A stretch of DNA of 64,000 nt, taken from assembly GCA_015501055.1 (NCBI GenBank), contig JADNYV010000027.1, forward strand, positions 1-64,000. Reading direction: 5' to 3'. The notes beneath the pieces were generated by a model. It saw only the letters and a program-made list of their open reading frames with translations. It did not search any database and was not told where the DNA came from. Below, in pieces: positions 11,401-24,400 of the stretch. Position 1 is the first letter of the stretch. Each line of letters begins with the position of its first letter. The stretch comes from Mucidula mucida. Taxonomy: Eukaryota; Basidiomycota; Agaricomycetes; Agaricales; Physalacriaceae. The position numbers and the translations under genes are program-made.

Positions 11401-13212
11401 CCATCATCTTTAACTCGGCCTGCAGTCGTCGCTCAACTGACTCAACTCTTCTTGCGCTTAGAAACCGAAGTGCAGCCTGCTGTCACGCCTACAATCGAGC
11501 TTGCCAAGCTTGCGTTAGTAACATCTAAAGACGAGGAGGAAGACGAAATTGAACAAGGTGGCACTGACTCTTCTAATGATACGGACGCCACACTTGTTGA
11601 CGATGGTCCAGTCAGAATACCAGCGGAACCCGCTGTGACATCACCGAAATCTCCTTCTCGTTCTCCTGGTTCGGTACTTGGGAAGCGACCGCGTGATCTT
11701 CCGCGTCGGGGAAGCACCATGGATGTGGATACACCCTCATACACTCCCATGAACAATTCCCCCACACAGTCCGAGGATAGCCCGCCACCACTGATACCTG
11801 TAGACTTCCAAGAGGCATCCGGTTCAGGATCGGCTTCTAGTTCACGTAGGGATTATGATGTTGAGATGCAATCCGTATCGACCTCGAAGAATCCTCCTCC
11901 TCTGCCTGCTCGGAAAAGCACACAATTAATGTCCGATTCGGACATGATGTTCGGTAGGCTTGCACCCGCTTTCGTCTGTGTGTTCTGCTCATCTACGTAT
12001 AGGAAGGCAGCACGATGTCGCGGAATGTATGGATAATTGCATGTTCCAAATCGAGACGGCTTTGTTAAAGTTCGATGGCGTGAGCGATTCGCAAACTGAG
12101 ACTGACAAGACAAGCGTGGTGAAACGGTATGTTGGTTCTGTAGCTTTTTACTCGAAGCCGATTCCGAAGTGCAGGTTATTCTACGGCAAGATTCGCCAGA
12201 ATGTCTTGGCTCAGGACGAGACTCTTGAGAAAGAAGACCTCTTTTCGCATTTGCCTGTGAATGTTGGCGAAGAAGGGTTTGATATCTACGACGGCCTCGG
12301 GCAATACTTCTACGACGTTGTTGATTACAAGGACCAGAAGGTGCCCATGCAATTATCGATTGTGAATCTGCCGCCACTCCTTCACATACAACTTCAGGTA
12401 GTACAAGACTGTATCTTTATTGGAACAAGCTTGCTGACGTTCTTTAGCGCGTTCGGTTTGATCGAGAACTCGTCCAGTCGTGGAAATCGCAAGCCTATGT
12501 TAAATTTGACGAGACGATTTACATGGATCGATTCATGGACGATGCGGACCCACAAAAGAAGGCCCAGTCGCGTTTGATCGAGGATGAGCTCAACAGTCTA
12601 CGGGAACGCTTGAGCACATTACAGCGAGGCAAGGTGGGAGCTTCCTTATCTCTTGCTGTTTCTTTGTCTAAGTTGATGTCTAGAATGGGTCGTTCCAGGG
12701 CGCGTTGGATCGCACGCGAGAATTCTTGTTGCAGACACGCTCTGATTTTGAGGATGTCGACGATGAGTTTCTCATGGATATGGACGAGCTGTCACGAGCA
12801 CTACACACCGAGATAGAGGAGCTCCACCCGGAGATTGGGTCGCTGAAGAGCGAGCTGGAGGAAATATGGGAGAACGAACGGAAGGTTCCGTACGAGCTTA
12901 CGTCTGTGTTCATTCATCGCGGCTCGACGCCAACGTTTGGGCATTACTTTTTCTACTCGCGCAATCTCCCCGACTCACCTGACCAGTGGTTTAAATACAA
13001 TGATTCGGAGGTTTCGGTTATCTCGAAGGAGGAGGTGTTGGCGGATACGACCGGTTCTACCGCTAATCCGTACTTGGTATGCGTTCGCCATTCTTACTTG
13101 GCGCAATTTGAACTGATCGGTGTGTTGTATGTAGCTGGTCTTTGCGCGAAAGGACAGCAACGTTGTTGATACCGTCAAGCGCTACGATACGCTTCCGGAT
13201 GCGTTGGTTTGA
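8488..13212 (+). CDS. UBP2: Ubiquitin carboxyl-terminal hydrolase, UBP2-like (peptidase C19)
   Basis: A thiol protease that removes ubiquitin. Yeast Ubp2 acts with Rsp5 and edits K63 chains (family knowledge). The start at 8488 begins a Pro-rich, probably disordered N-terminus, followed by a conserved region (YCPKDNAWVLISWK near 9140). The catalytic Cys box reads GLNQLGNTCYLNSLLQ, with the Cys codon at 11149-11151. An acidic, Ser-rich insertion follows (about 11530-11900). The His box reads TFGHYFFYS, with His at 12942-12944, and then WFKYND. The final exon ends at TGA 13210-13212. Many short introns split the gene; one joins K-I-M-G to I-I-E-A-L-L-W at about 9660-9710, others lie near 9800, 10020-10090, 11175-11225 and 13080-13130. 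Exon borders were inferred by eye. Both catalytic boxes look intact, so I expect an active enzyme. Confidence 0.8.
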
Positions 13213-14726
13213 GTGAATTGAGAGTTGTTGTATTTAGAGGCATCTGTATATCTATGCAACGGATTCTTCCCCCGCGGACAAATCTTACACTAATGATGTA
13301 TCTTTGGGAAGACTTGGCTTAGGAGACGCCGGTGATGAAAGTAGCTTCGTATCAGAAGTTGTGGCGTGATAATTGCCCATGATTTGGTAATGAAGTCTTC
13401 GAATACTGAGGACGTATTCCATGAATCTTGGTTGACGCGCTGTTGTCGCTACACGCTGGTGTCTGTGTAGCTGTGGTCCAATGCCCTTCAGCACGCTCAG
13501 TCAACCATCAACGTCAGTCGAGTTGTTGGAGTGAGCGTATCGTGGGAGTTTACGCACATGCAAGTATTCGACTTCACTGACGCCGCTCAACTTGCCTCAA
13601 CGCACCTTTCATGCATGAGATGGAGAAGACCAGGCCGTTTGTAGTCACTTTTGGTGCGCCTATTCTTTCTCTACTCTCTATTTAGCACCTCACCATGTTG
13701 ATAGGACGATACCTAGATACGATAGAGGCACACCATCTGGAGGCTTGTTCTTTCAAACCTTGTGCTTTTGCACGCGTCGAAGCCTGGCCTTTCTTGGGGT
13801 CAGGGCAGTATGACTGGACGTTCTGTTTCGCTTAGTCATTGTGGGGTGAAGAGCGAATTGATCACTCCATTCAATTCTCGAGCCTTTGTGGTGTCGGGAG
13901 GCTTTGTGGCGCACCACATGGCCGAATTTAACCATAACTTTCTTTTAACTTCCCTTGATAGTGTCTGAAAGGTAGGCAAACACGGCGTCTTGGCGTCTTT
14001 TCGCGATTCGTATACGGTTTACACTCTTTGCAACGGCATAAACCGCCTGAATGAACTCCTTTGTCGATGTGACTGCTGAGAAGGTTGGTTCTAGGCCTTT
14101 CTGATGGAGTCAAAGATGCTCTTATATGAGGACGGAGTTCTTGACATCTCATTCTACCATCTCCTCTCTCCCACCCTCCATGTCGACCTTCTCGTATTCT
14201 TGGATGACTTGGTACGTTGGAACTATCACAGCAGTCGCATCCGTTATTGAGCGACACAGGCCTTTCAACAGTACCTCGGAGTCTCTCGCCACTCATGATA
14301 TCGATTCCAGACAGGGCGATGACACGAATCAATGCAACGACTTGTTTATCGGCGCTGACGCAAGTTCGCAGTAAATTCCTTTTCGTCATCGTCGATTTTC
14401 TAGAGTTACTTATACCATTCTCAGGCTTCAGGTAGACGAGGACCAACGGTATATGTGTGGCTCAGACATCAGCGATGAAACGAGATCCGAAAGGTATAAG
14501 CTCGAGTTCTCATATAGTAAACTACACGTCAACTCAGCCTTCCTGTACAGTCCGGTTTCTGAGTCTTCGAGTATTACGGCTTCTCTCACGCTCGAGTATA
14601 GACGTATTCTCTATTCTGAAGAGGAGGATGCCCTCGCTGTTGTTCGCAACAACTCTTCAGATCCTGACATTTTGGCAAGGTATTAGCTATTCCTGCTTCC
14701 GTCGTCGTGCGTTAGCGCCTGACGAT
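13213..14726. other. Intergenic, no gene recognised
   Basis: This stretch lies downstream of the ubiquitin hydrolase and upstream of the GTPase. Reading frames up to about 170 codons exist on the minus strand (13928-14446) but show no recognisable domain, and their start codons are doubtful. The GTPase frame is open upstream of 14727, so an earlier start cannot be excluded. Confidence 0.4.
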
Positions 14727-16097
14727 ATGATCGATATTGAGTTCGATTCATCTCCCACCTCCGAAGATACTACTGCCGTTGGTACTGACAACATCGATGA
14801 ACAACACGATGCTGTAAATCTGGCAAATAAACTGCAAGCCAAGTCAGTCTCTCGTGTTTTTCAAATATATCTCGTGCGCCGATACTAACCACTTATCAGC
14901 AATCCAGACTCCTTGTCAGCTGGCATCATCCGTACAACAAAGAATCGTACCGAGTTTACGATCTTGTTGGTTGGCGAGACTGGTGTTGGGAAAACGAGTT
15001 TTTTGTCGCTCCTGGCCAACATCCTGGAGGGCCATCGACCGGAGGAGTTCATCCAGGCGCACCTGCAGACCAACGAGGCAGGGGGAAGTCATGCAGGCAG
15101 TCAGACTCAGAAAGCCACAGTGTATGAGTTCCAGAGCCGGAACGGTATTACTGTACGCATCATGGATACGCCAGGCCTAGCCGATACGCGGGGGCTCGCT
15201 ATGGACGAACTCAATAAGAAGAGTATCGCAGAGGCTATCCAACACCACATCACTCCCATTAACGCCATCATCATTGTCGCCAACGGGACGCTAGCTCGCC
15301 TCGGCATCGCCACAGACTATGCGCTGACTACTCTCTCGGCCATCTTTCCGCGTTCGCTGGAGAAGAACATATCATTTCTGTTCACCAACGTCAATAATCC
15401 CCTTCAATGGAACTTCCAGGAGGATACGATTCCCCAATTCCTTCGCGACGTCGATTGTTTCACTCTCGATAACCCGTTCTCGATGGAGATGAGGCTACGG
15501 GCTTTGTGCGATATGCCCCAGAAGGCTGCGTTTGTGAAGCGCATGAAGGCAGCAGTCAGCAACACGTATACAGAGACCATTGACGAATTGACGTCGTTAT
15601 TCAATTGGATGAACGAGTTGGAACCGCAGCCGACGAAAGAGATCTTGACGCTGTACCAACAAGTCCAGGAGATCGAGATGCGTATCGGGGACGCGTTGGC
15701 TTCTATGGAACAGGACAGTACGAAGCGGAAGCAGGTTAAGCTGATTCAAGCCGACGTGGCGAAACATGGTGTCGTATGTGACCTTATGTTGTTCCCGTCC
15801 TTCGTTGACTTTATCTGGTAGAGCATGAAGACCTACCAGGCGTACGAGAAAGTCATCAGTCGGCCAGTTTGGTCGCAGAAAGAAACACCGCGCCACAACA
15901 CGCTCTGCACTGCCCCTGGCTGCTACTCCAATTGTCATGAACCTTGCAAGCTCGACTTCTCCCTGGACCCCAAAGTGATGTACACTTGCGGCGCTATGAA
16001 GCATGGCAGGAAGTGTAAACATTGTACACATGCCCCCGAGCAACATCGACATTTCAACTCGTCGTGGGAGCGGAAGAACGAGGAGCAGATCACCTGA
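14727..16097 (+). CDS. AIG1/septin-like P-loop GTPase with Cys-rich tail
   Basis: Three exons (14727-14842, 14900-15773, 15822-16097) are joined by GT-AG introns of 57 and 48 nt. Together they are 1266 nt, exactly 422 codons. G1 is GETGVGKT at about residues 64-71, G3 is DTPG at about 128-131, and a TNVNN segment stands near the G4 position. The exon 3 tail holds a Cys/His cluster (CTAPGCYSNCHEPC, then CGAMKHGRKCKHCTH) that probably binds metal. AIG1/GIMAP-type GTPases are membrane- or immunity-associated in plants and animals. The fungal members are expanded and uncharacterised, so no substrate is claimed. It is convergent with the Crinkler/RHS-like gene 470 bp downstream. Confidence 0.85.
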
Positions 16098-16569
16098 GCG
16101 CGCGGCCACTGTGACCAACCAATTGGTTGACTATCTAGGTCTCAAGGGCCCGTGGCGATGATGGCCACAGCGACGACTGAGAGGACACATACATATACCA
16201 AGTACTGGCGTACTATTTTCACTTTTTTTCTTTTTGCTCCATATGAAGTACATTGTTGACATGTACTCATCTATCACCGGCGTGTAATAGATTTATACAA
16301 CCATCGGCATCTGCAACAGTCTTCTTCAAGTCTGCCGACCGTCAAGTCCCAACTACCTGCAGTACTTGAACTCTCTCTTACTTTTGCAGCAATGCACGTG
16401 CTTTGTAGACGACATGATGGGATCGACCGTTTGGTAGCAGTGTGGATGTGTGATTATGTTGTCAGCAGCTTGTTTTTAAACATGAGTGTCCATGTTTTGA
16501 CTACAGAGATCGCATCGTGTGTCGGCAAGAAAGTGTCGAAGTTACAATACAAAATACACACAAGCACTA
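16098..16569. other. Convergent 3' intergenic region
   Basis: The region between the stop codons of two convergent genes contains a T-rich run near 16213-16236 that could serve 3'-end formation. I see no further gene. Confidence 0.5.
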
Positions 16570-18378
16570 CTACGCTATTGGCACAAGCCCTTTGTCCTTC
16601 TCCAATGTGAACCCCATCACCGTCAACGCTCTCAGCCTGTCCTGGGCAATTTGGGAAAGACCCTTCCGCTCCGGGGCATTGGGTAAAGACCGGATTTGCA
16701 AGAGGTTCGTGCTTGCATCGGCCACAAGCTTTTGAACACGAGCTTTTTCAGTGCCAACAAGGCCATAGACCAGATGCAGTGTATTTATATTGACCTTGAG
16801 GGTTGTAAGTCTGGCAATGATCTTGAGTAGGGTTGGGACGACATGTGAATGCCACGTCGCAAGGGAGGACTGGATTAGGCAGAGGGTATTTGACGTGATG
16901 AGGATTGCATCAACAGCGGCAAAGGTGCCTGAGTGCGGCCGGAGGTACAATGGACGGGTATTGCGCTGGCCCACCGGGTGAGTCTCGAAGAAGAAGCCTT
17001 GGGCGTCGCCAATAAGCTCCAGTTCTGCTTTGACTGGGCCACCCCCAAAGGCGGCCGGTACACCAATCTTTTTGTACATAAATGCCCGATGGATCATGTT
17101 CTCGACAAGCTTGCCAGCAGCTGAACGGGTGGTAGGGCTGTCGAACGCCTGGGCCAGCTGTTGTCGGACATCCTCAGCATGCCACTCTGCCAGCTCCACA
17201 GTGCGGTTGGCAATGAAGCCTGAGAGGAAATCAAACGAACAAACCTTCCGTTTGAAGGAAGATTTTTCGCTCTCGTCCCACACTTCCAGGGGCTGAATGA
17301 GAAAGATGCGGTGACTGGCTTTGTCGCCCTGGTGAACAACATCCGAAGATGCAAGATTGAAGAGGTTCTCAGCCAAGGCCTCCTTGATGATGCCATCGAT
17401 GACCGAAGTGTCGGAGAGGTCGGAGAGGTTGGGGGCGCCCAATCCAAAGAGGCTCCGCGCAACCGGTCCGGTGATGGCTAATCTAGCCAGAACGTCTTGC
17501 GGGTCTTTTTTGCTCAGTTTCCTATATTTGTTCACATCAGCATGCACTGCTTTCCGAACAAAGACAATACACACGTCATGACAGCAATTTCTGCTAACGA
17601 CCATGGCTTCATGTACCAGGGGCTGGCGGAGAATTGTTTGGTAAAATGGTGCATGTGGCTCGCCCTGGGCGACGACGTCCATATCAAACCATGAGCCCTT
17701 CTAATCCACCGGCTAGGGAAATATTCTTCTGGACCATCGATGTCAATAAGGACCCAGCTGCGGCGGATAGCATCTCGAATTTGTTTGTAGTCCATGACGT
17801 TGTCCCCCTTCACGACGTAGACGCCGGTTTTGGAAAAGTAATAGAAATAATTGCGGTTTAGGATGAAGAAGACCGACTGGCCGGAAGAAAGCAAACGAAA
17901 TAGGAAGTAGACTGCGCCGGCACTCTTGCCTAATGCAATGCATGAGCGCGAAAAGCAGAAGGGAAAACGGCTATGTACCGATACCAGGCTGACCGGTGAG
18001 GAAGAACCGGGGAGTGGTGGCAGTGGCGGCATCCGCCATGAATTCGACGTATTCTTGGAGGACGATAAGCGTTTCGAAATCATCGAGGATGGCTAAGTCC
18101 GTGTGATGGGCGAGGTTTATGTAACGAATCATCGGCGCTGGCGCACACTGTGCCGATTTGTCCATGTCCACGTCCTCGCCAGTCGCGGCCCAGATGCCCA
18201 AGTCTGCCGGGCAGCTTTCAATACAATTGGCTAAACTCTGGGCCTCAGGCGCAGGTGGATGTGCAGGCTGGCTTGAAGCTGGTCCCGTTGGCCAGAGGAG
18301 CTTGTGAAGCCCTACATACTCACTATTGATGTCCACCACACGGGTAAAACCGGGCAGAGTAGGCTCGTCGTCGGTCAT
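16570..18378 (-). CDS. Crinkler/RHS-like P-loop NTPase with degenerate nuclease-like C-terminus
   Basis: Three minus-strand exons (18378-17979, 17929-17575, 17521-16570) total 1707 nt, exactly 568 residues plus stop. The 49-nt intron 1 splits the Walker A codon, and splicing restores GQPGIGKS at about residues 129-136. The central NTPase domain contains a WVLIDIDG Walker-B-like strand and the SSPR...PWSL block typical of this basidiomycete family. The C-terminus (about 16750-16950) has the pattern F-x-A-V-D-x-I-L, then I-Q and a later His, as in the restriction-endonuclease-like domains of Crinkler/RHS proteins. It lacks a clear E-x-K, so nuclease activity is doubtful. The family is discussed as effectors or intragenomic-conflict proteins. 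No signal peptide is evident. The start ATG (18378) was chosen because splicing then gives one open frame. Confidence 0.75.
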
Positions 18379-19878
18379 GGAAGACTGTGAACAGGGGGCA
18401 GGCGTCGATGGATGGACAGTCACATCCGTTTGGCGGATTCGTAAGCGGTTCCCACGTTTGCCGTAGGCAAACACTTGGCGGATTCAACCCAGTCGGTCGT
18501 CGCGCAAGCGCGAAGGCAGTATAGAGCCTGTAGGTGTTAGAATATGACTATTTACCACTAGGAATGTTAGAAACATTCGTCTTCTTCATATTTGTAGCCC
18601 TCTGACATGCCACATGGCATACCACAATGATATAACACACTTAATTCTCCATGCTGCCCATTTGGGATCCAAAAGTGTGGCGGATTCGGAATTTTAACAT
18701 GGCAAACAGTGAGTTCATTGCTGGGATGGGTGAAATACTACTGATATATAATTTTGCAACTAGAAACATACAGTTTTGACACGGGAATCTTGCTAAATCC
18801 GCTAAACGGATGGGTGCAACTGCCCTAGCACCATTGCTGTTCAATACCATCTTCTCCTCAACACAACCGCCTCTTTGTGAAGACGTCTCCTTGTCCTAGA
18901 GGGAGAGAGGAAACCTCTTCTTGTCCTTAATACACTCCGAGTATGCCCACAAGTCAATGGTGTTGGAGAACTCAACCTTGAAAGAGATGTGTAAGGGTCT
19001 TCACATACCAATGCCGGGAATGATAGATAAGCATACTGCTACTGCTATCAACAACTTGACTCCACACCTTGACCATTGACGTGCTATTACCCAGAGTGGC
19101 TATATTACAAGCTGTCCTTGAACTGTGATATGCTGTCAATTTGACCTTGATATAGTGTTGAGGCCAGACACCGGACCATTAGTAAGGGCCTGATTGGCTG
19201 CCATTGATTTTTGTGTTTTTGCCTGATTTATACATTTCTCAATATTTTGGGGAACTCAAAAAGTTCTGGGTCACAGTTAGATCACACCACATGAGCCGCC
19301 AAGCAACGGCTAATCAACCGCCCATCACCATCAGTGCTGCGCGCTCTGGTGACCCTGTTGGCACTGCACCCCCACCCATTGTTTTGTCTATTATTTTGTC
19401 AACTTAAAGGACCATTATTTACCTCTTATTTAATTGTAAGTCCATACTGTATGGTTAAAAGAGTAATATATTGTCTGTCAAGATCAATGGCTGTCCCAAA
19501 TACATGAGAGAATGGTGGCATGACTAGGCGGGAGGTTGGAAGATGATGCCGGAAGGACGGTCTACATCCTAAGCATGACATCCCCAGATGCAACGGACTT
19601 CCCGGGATTACAACTAATATACAAAATCAGGCAAAAATAGGACCCCAAATAATACCCTGACATTGTTGGTCAGAAATTTCCGGAATTTTGGCTTCTGTGT
19701 CTGACAACTTTGGTCCTTGTATGTCCAACTTTTTTGCTAGATTCATGCCGAAAAGTGGCTCCATGTCCGACTTTTGTACCAGAGTTTGTTAAGCTGCCAA
19801 AAACGCCCTTAGTGCTCTCTCATTGCTTGTAGAAGCTTGTGGAGCCCTTCAGAGACTCTAAAGAGTGTGTACAAGTCT
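18379..19878. other. Intergenic, A/T-leaning, probable repeat debris
   Basis: No coding segment with protein character was found. A TGGCGGATT motif recurs (about 18430, 18475 and 18675). Sequence composition changes from the gene-like left side to A/T-rich around 18900-19870. It may be eroded transposon sequence, but I cannot assign a family. Confidence 0.4.
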
Positions 19879-20402
19879 TCATTCTTTACTATCTACAGTA
19901 TTTATCTGTTTTGTATGTTTATTGTAGTCTTTAATGCCTAATATTAGTTTTGCCAACTTGTTCTTGAGGCCAGAATACATTAACATGTCTTTGTCTGAAA
20001 GCTCCAGCCCTGCTTTGCTTTTGGCAGGTACCTCAGAGAGAACAGCAATAACTTCAATTGAGAATAAATGTCCAAACTGTTTTGTACGCAGGATGGTTGA
20101 CAGGTTACTGAAGAATTGGCCTTGGTAGAATTGGAACAGCTGTGCACCAAAATACGAGACTGTGGTGATGCTGTCAGCTTTAGTAATAGCTTTGTGCTTA
20201 GTATTTTTACCACCTGTCCTCTTATACATTGCCTGGACTAGATGGAGGTGAGCTTACAAGAAGCACTTGCAAATAATAAGCTAACCTTGCGTAACCATCA
20301 GTTCGCCATTAGTTAACACAACCAGGTAGTCTCTAATAATGAGCGGACACAGTTTTAAAATGTGTGCCCCAGCTACGACATCAAGGCTTGCCACCTTGGC
20401 AC
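19879..20402 (-). pseudogene. Remnant of an unidentified transposon-associated ORF
   Basis: The minus strand reads a protein-like segment at 20402-20282 (contains VVAGAHILKLCPLIIRDYL), a probable intron, and then 20229-19879 (contains YFGAQLFQFYQGQF and RTKQFGHLF). The wording resembles a hypothetical protein commonly carried by large basidiomycete DNA transposons. I recognise the style but not a named family. There is no credible start and the piece is isolated, so it is probably a remnant. Confidence 0.45.
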
Positions 20403-20918
20403 TTACAAATGAATTTTAAGGCTTCATGATGAGCTGATAATAGTAATGATACTTTGGGCGGGGACAACAAATATAGAAGGTGAATGTATGGTGCTATACT
20501 ATGATTCCAACTCAACGAGACTGTAGAAAGCAGAGCCAAAATCAAAAAAGTGCGGGTACACCACACTTAGGATCTGAGGTGCTATAAAGGGCAATCCAGT
20601 AAGACCAAAGGTGTATGAGACACAAAAAGGGTAGATTACAATAGTGATGTATTAGGAAATTCTCTCACAAGCAGCACAGATACCCTAATGGGTGGTGGGT
20701 ACGCCATGGTCCACAGAAACAACCCGGGGTGCTGTATAGCAGCTGCTGGGGCGGGACAGACATCAGAGAAGGCCAAAAACTATATATTTAACAAAGTAAT
20801 ACAGTGATTAGTGCTCCCGCAAGGAGCACAGGCACCCAAACAGATGGGTACGCCACACACAAGGCCAGTATCAACATGTATTGGCTAACCCCAGAGTGCG
20901 AATAAAGCTGCCACATGG
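20403..20918. other. Short repeat-like sequence upstream of an LTR
   Basis: Two loosely similar blocks (about 20660-20715 and 20815-20865) share the pattern 'cacag..accc..a.a.gggt...tacgcca'. They may be old direct repeats. No coding potential is seen. Confidence 0.4.
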
Positions 20919-21439
20919 TGTTAGCAACTGACTATAGCCACAAGACTAAACCAGGTACCACAGAGAGACTCAAGGGAAAGAAGGATTCACGTTCGTAGAA
21001 CTAGGCTAGGCCAGGTGTATAAACGAGATTGGAACTAAAGTACAATGATGCTACGCTACTGCTTATATACTAGTAAGTCTGTGTTTGGGACTTCTTGTCC
21101 ATACATGTTTCCGCTAGGGTTAACTCCACGCCCTTGACCCAGTGTTGTATGCTACTAGTCCGTGAAACCAGTGGTAACTGCATGTAAGTAATAATACTGA
21201 AACAACCATGTGTGCTACGAGTGTCGGTGGTGTGTATATAATAGGAAGTCCATGAGGTATCGGCATGTATGATATCATCCGTGTGTTTGACATAAGTCCA
21301 ACATGAGTAAGGCTTTGGTAATGAAAGGGAGTATGATTGGAGACAAAACAATGATGAAACAGTCCGTTGGTTGATAAGACAAGGCCCCTGATAAGATATG
21401 ATAAGATGTGAAAATGTGAAAATATGGCGATTCATAACA
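20919..21439 (-). repeat. Complete gypsy LTR (3' LTR of copy C), 521 bp
   Basis: On the minus strand it runs TGTTATGAATCG ... GCTAACA, the TG...CA ends expected of an LTR. A polypurine tract precedes it immediately on that strand, which makes it the 3' LTR of the degenerate gypsy copy C to its right. It served here as the reference for the other LTR pieces. Confidence 0.92.
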
Positions 21440-21456
21440 TCACCCCCTCCTTAAGG
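21440..21456 (-). promoter_or_regulatory. Polypurine tract of gypsy copy C
   Basis: Read on the minus strand this is CCTTAAGGAGGGGGTGA directly followed by TGTTATG. A purine run at exactly this position primes plus-strand DNA synthesis in LTR elements. Confidence 0.85.
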
Positions 21457-24400
21457 CGCAAGTTCCATTCTGCGCCAGAGTCGCTCCATGAGGGCTGCAG
21501 AGGGTAGCGTGACATCAAGGGGTTTGGTATCGGCGGTGGCATGGGTCGGAATAAATGGGATGGAAACTGCGACATAGGGACTTCAATTCGAGCAAGCGCA
21601 GGTGGCTTCGGCTTGTTCGGGTACTGTTGGTGAAAATCGTGGATAGCTTCGTCGGCATTCTTGAGATTGCATGCCAGTTCCCATGTCTGCTCGTGTGTGC
21701 CATAACCCTTCCAGTGAACCTTGTATTGAAACCCCCGCGGTACTTCCGGGAATTAACCACTTTCTCAACCTCCCATTCCGGTTCGGCTCCTTCCAGACAG
21801 GTGGTGGACGCGTGTCTCGGGGTTGCGTTGGGAATTGGGGCTCGTGATAAGGGTCAACAGGGCCTCATTGAACACGGGATGGATGCTTTTCCACGTGTGA
21901 GGAATCTGGAGCTTGTAAGAGCTCGTCCCGACTTTCTTGATCACTTTGAACGGCCCGAAGTGTTTGTCATCAAGCTTCTTCATTGGTCGGTCCGTGCTGA
22001 GATTTGTCCCTTCCAGCCATACTTTGTCGCCCTCCTTGTACTCTACTGCATCTGTCCGCTTCCTGTCATAAAACCGTTTCATGTCCTCTTTTGCCATCTT
22101 TAATGCCGACCCTACTTTGTCCCATGTTTTCCTCATGCCGTGGCAAACTCCTGCGCAGTCTCGTTTCTCGATGCCATTTTCGGAGCGGTGCCTTTGTAGG
22201 GGTGTCTGCCCATGTCTGCGAAGAACGGAGTAACCTTGGTTGCTGAGTGTACCCGATCGTTGTAAACGAATTCGGCAGAGGGTAACCATTCATGCCAGTC
22301 GTTCTGATGGTAATTGACGAATAACCGTAAGAAATGTTCTATCTCTTGGTTCAACCGTTCTGTTTGCCCATTTGCCTGTGGATGGTACGCCTCATGAAGT
22401 TCCCTTCAATGCCCAACAGCCGGTATAACTCCTTCATGAAACGCAAGTGGTATTGCGGACCTCGATGTGTATCATCTGTCGCGGCAATCCATGTATGGGG
22501 AAGATTCGATCGCGGTAAATACGAGCCATGCCTTCTGACGTCAGGGTGATATGTGTTGGTATAATGCGTAACCGCTTTGTGAAATGGTCCACAAACGTGC
22601 TGATTGCATTGTATCCTCCCAACTCCGGCAACTCGCCGATCATGTCCGTCCCAACTTTCTCCCATGGTTTGCTTGGTACGTCTATAGGATGGAGGGGTGC
22701 AGCCGGTTTTGTGCGATGTGACTTTGTAACTGGCATTTTTGACACCCTTCCATGTATTCGCGGACGTCTCGGCTGATTCCTGGCCACCAATAGGTGCGTG
22801 TGATCAACTCGAGAGTCTTGTACCGTCCCGGATGCCCTGCAAGCTGTGCATCATGATGCATTCCAATAACTTTTCCCCGCAATTCCTTGTCCTTTGGTAT
22901 GTAAATACAATCTTTCCATATAATAAGTCCATTTTCCTTCTCTTCCCATCCTTTTTCTTTGTTTTCTAATGCTTTTTGTATGTATCTGTCTTGTTTCCTT
23001 TTCTTTGTTTGATTTTGTTAAGTAATTCGTCCTCCGGTGTATCTACTGTATGTAAAGAAATTGAATTTGTCAATAAAAAACTCCGGTTTTAGTAAAACAA
23101 TGTTTTCGTTATCTTTTTCCCCCTTCTCAAGGCCTGTCATCCTTGACAAGGCATCAGCTTTTCCCATCGTCTTGCCCGGCTTGTGAATCATCTGTATGTC
23201 ATACTCCGCCAACTCCGTAACCTATCTCGCCTGCCTCCGATTCAACTTCTGGGGCTTCCGGAAGTACTGGAGGTTTTGATAATCGGTAAACACCTCCACC
23301 GTTTCCTTTGCTCCAAGGAGGTATTGCCGCCAGTCGTCAATTGAGTCCATAATAGCCATCATCTCTTTGTCGTAGATCTCATAATTGCGCTCTACTTCGT
23401 TCAGCGTGCGAGACCGAAAGGCTACTGGTCTCCACTTTCCGTCAACCAACTGGGAAAGAACCGCCCCGTTCGCATAGTTCGAGGAGTCTGCCTTGACTTG
23501 AAACTTGCCGTCATCGTGTGGTACAATCAGAACGGGTTCTTCCGTCATCCTCCGTTTCAACTCCTCAAACACCTCATGCTGCTCCATGCCCCAAACCCAC
23601 TCGCCCTTCCCGGTTAGCAATGTCAATGGCTTCGCTACTCCCGCAAATCCCCGGATGAAATGTCGGTAAAAGTTGCAGAAGCCCAGGAATGACTGTACTT
23701 CCTTCTTCTTCGTCGGCTCCTTCCATTCCTTCACTACGGCCACTTTTGCCGGATCCATCTTCACTTCTCCTCCTCCAACAACCATCCCTAAGTAGTCTAC
23801 AGTATGTGCCTCAAAGCTACATTTCTCAGGTTTTAAATACAACTTATTTACTCGTAATATTTCCAATACCCTGTATACAATCTGTCTATGCTCCTCAAGA
23901 GTGTTCGTAAAGATAAGTATATCGTCCAGGTAAACTATTACGTGTCCGCCGTCAATCAACTCCTTCAGAATGTGATTCATGAACGATTGAAAAGTTGCCA
24001 GCGAGTTTGTAAGTCCAAAGAACATAACTGAGGGCTCAAACAGTCCTTGGTTTGTTCTAAACACAGCTTTCCACTCATCACCTTCTTTGATCTGGATGTT
24101 ATTGTAATCCCATCGGACATCCATCTTTGTGAAACACTTCGCTCCCTTCAGCTTGTCGATAAGTTCTTGGATCAATGGCAAGGGATATCGGGTTTTGATC
24201 GTCATGTTATTTAATTTCCAATAATCCTGCACGGGCCGAAGACTTCTGTCCTTCTTCTTGACAAAGAAGAATGGTGACGCCATGGGTGAGATTGATGGCC
24301 ATATGCGTCCCGTGCGTATGTTTTCCTCCAAGAACTCGTCTAATGCCTTCTGCTCAGATGGACTGAGGGGATAGACCTTGCAGTCGACCGGTTTGGAACC

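Noticed and set aside
13928..14446. 172-codon minus-strand frame upstream of the GTPase
   Set aside because: No recognisable domain and no conserved style; it lies opposite a likely leader region.
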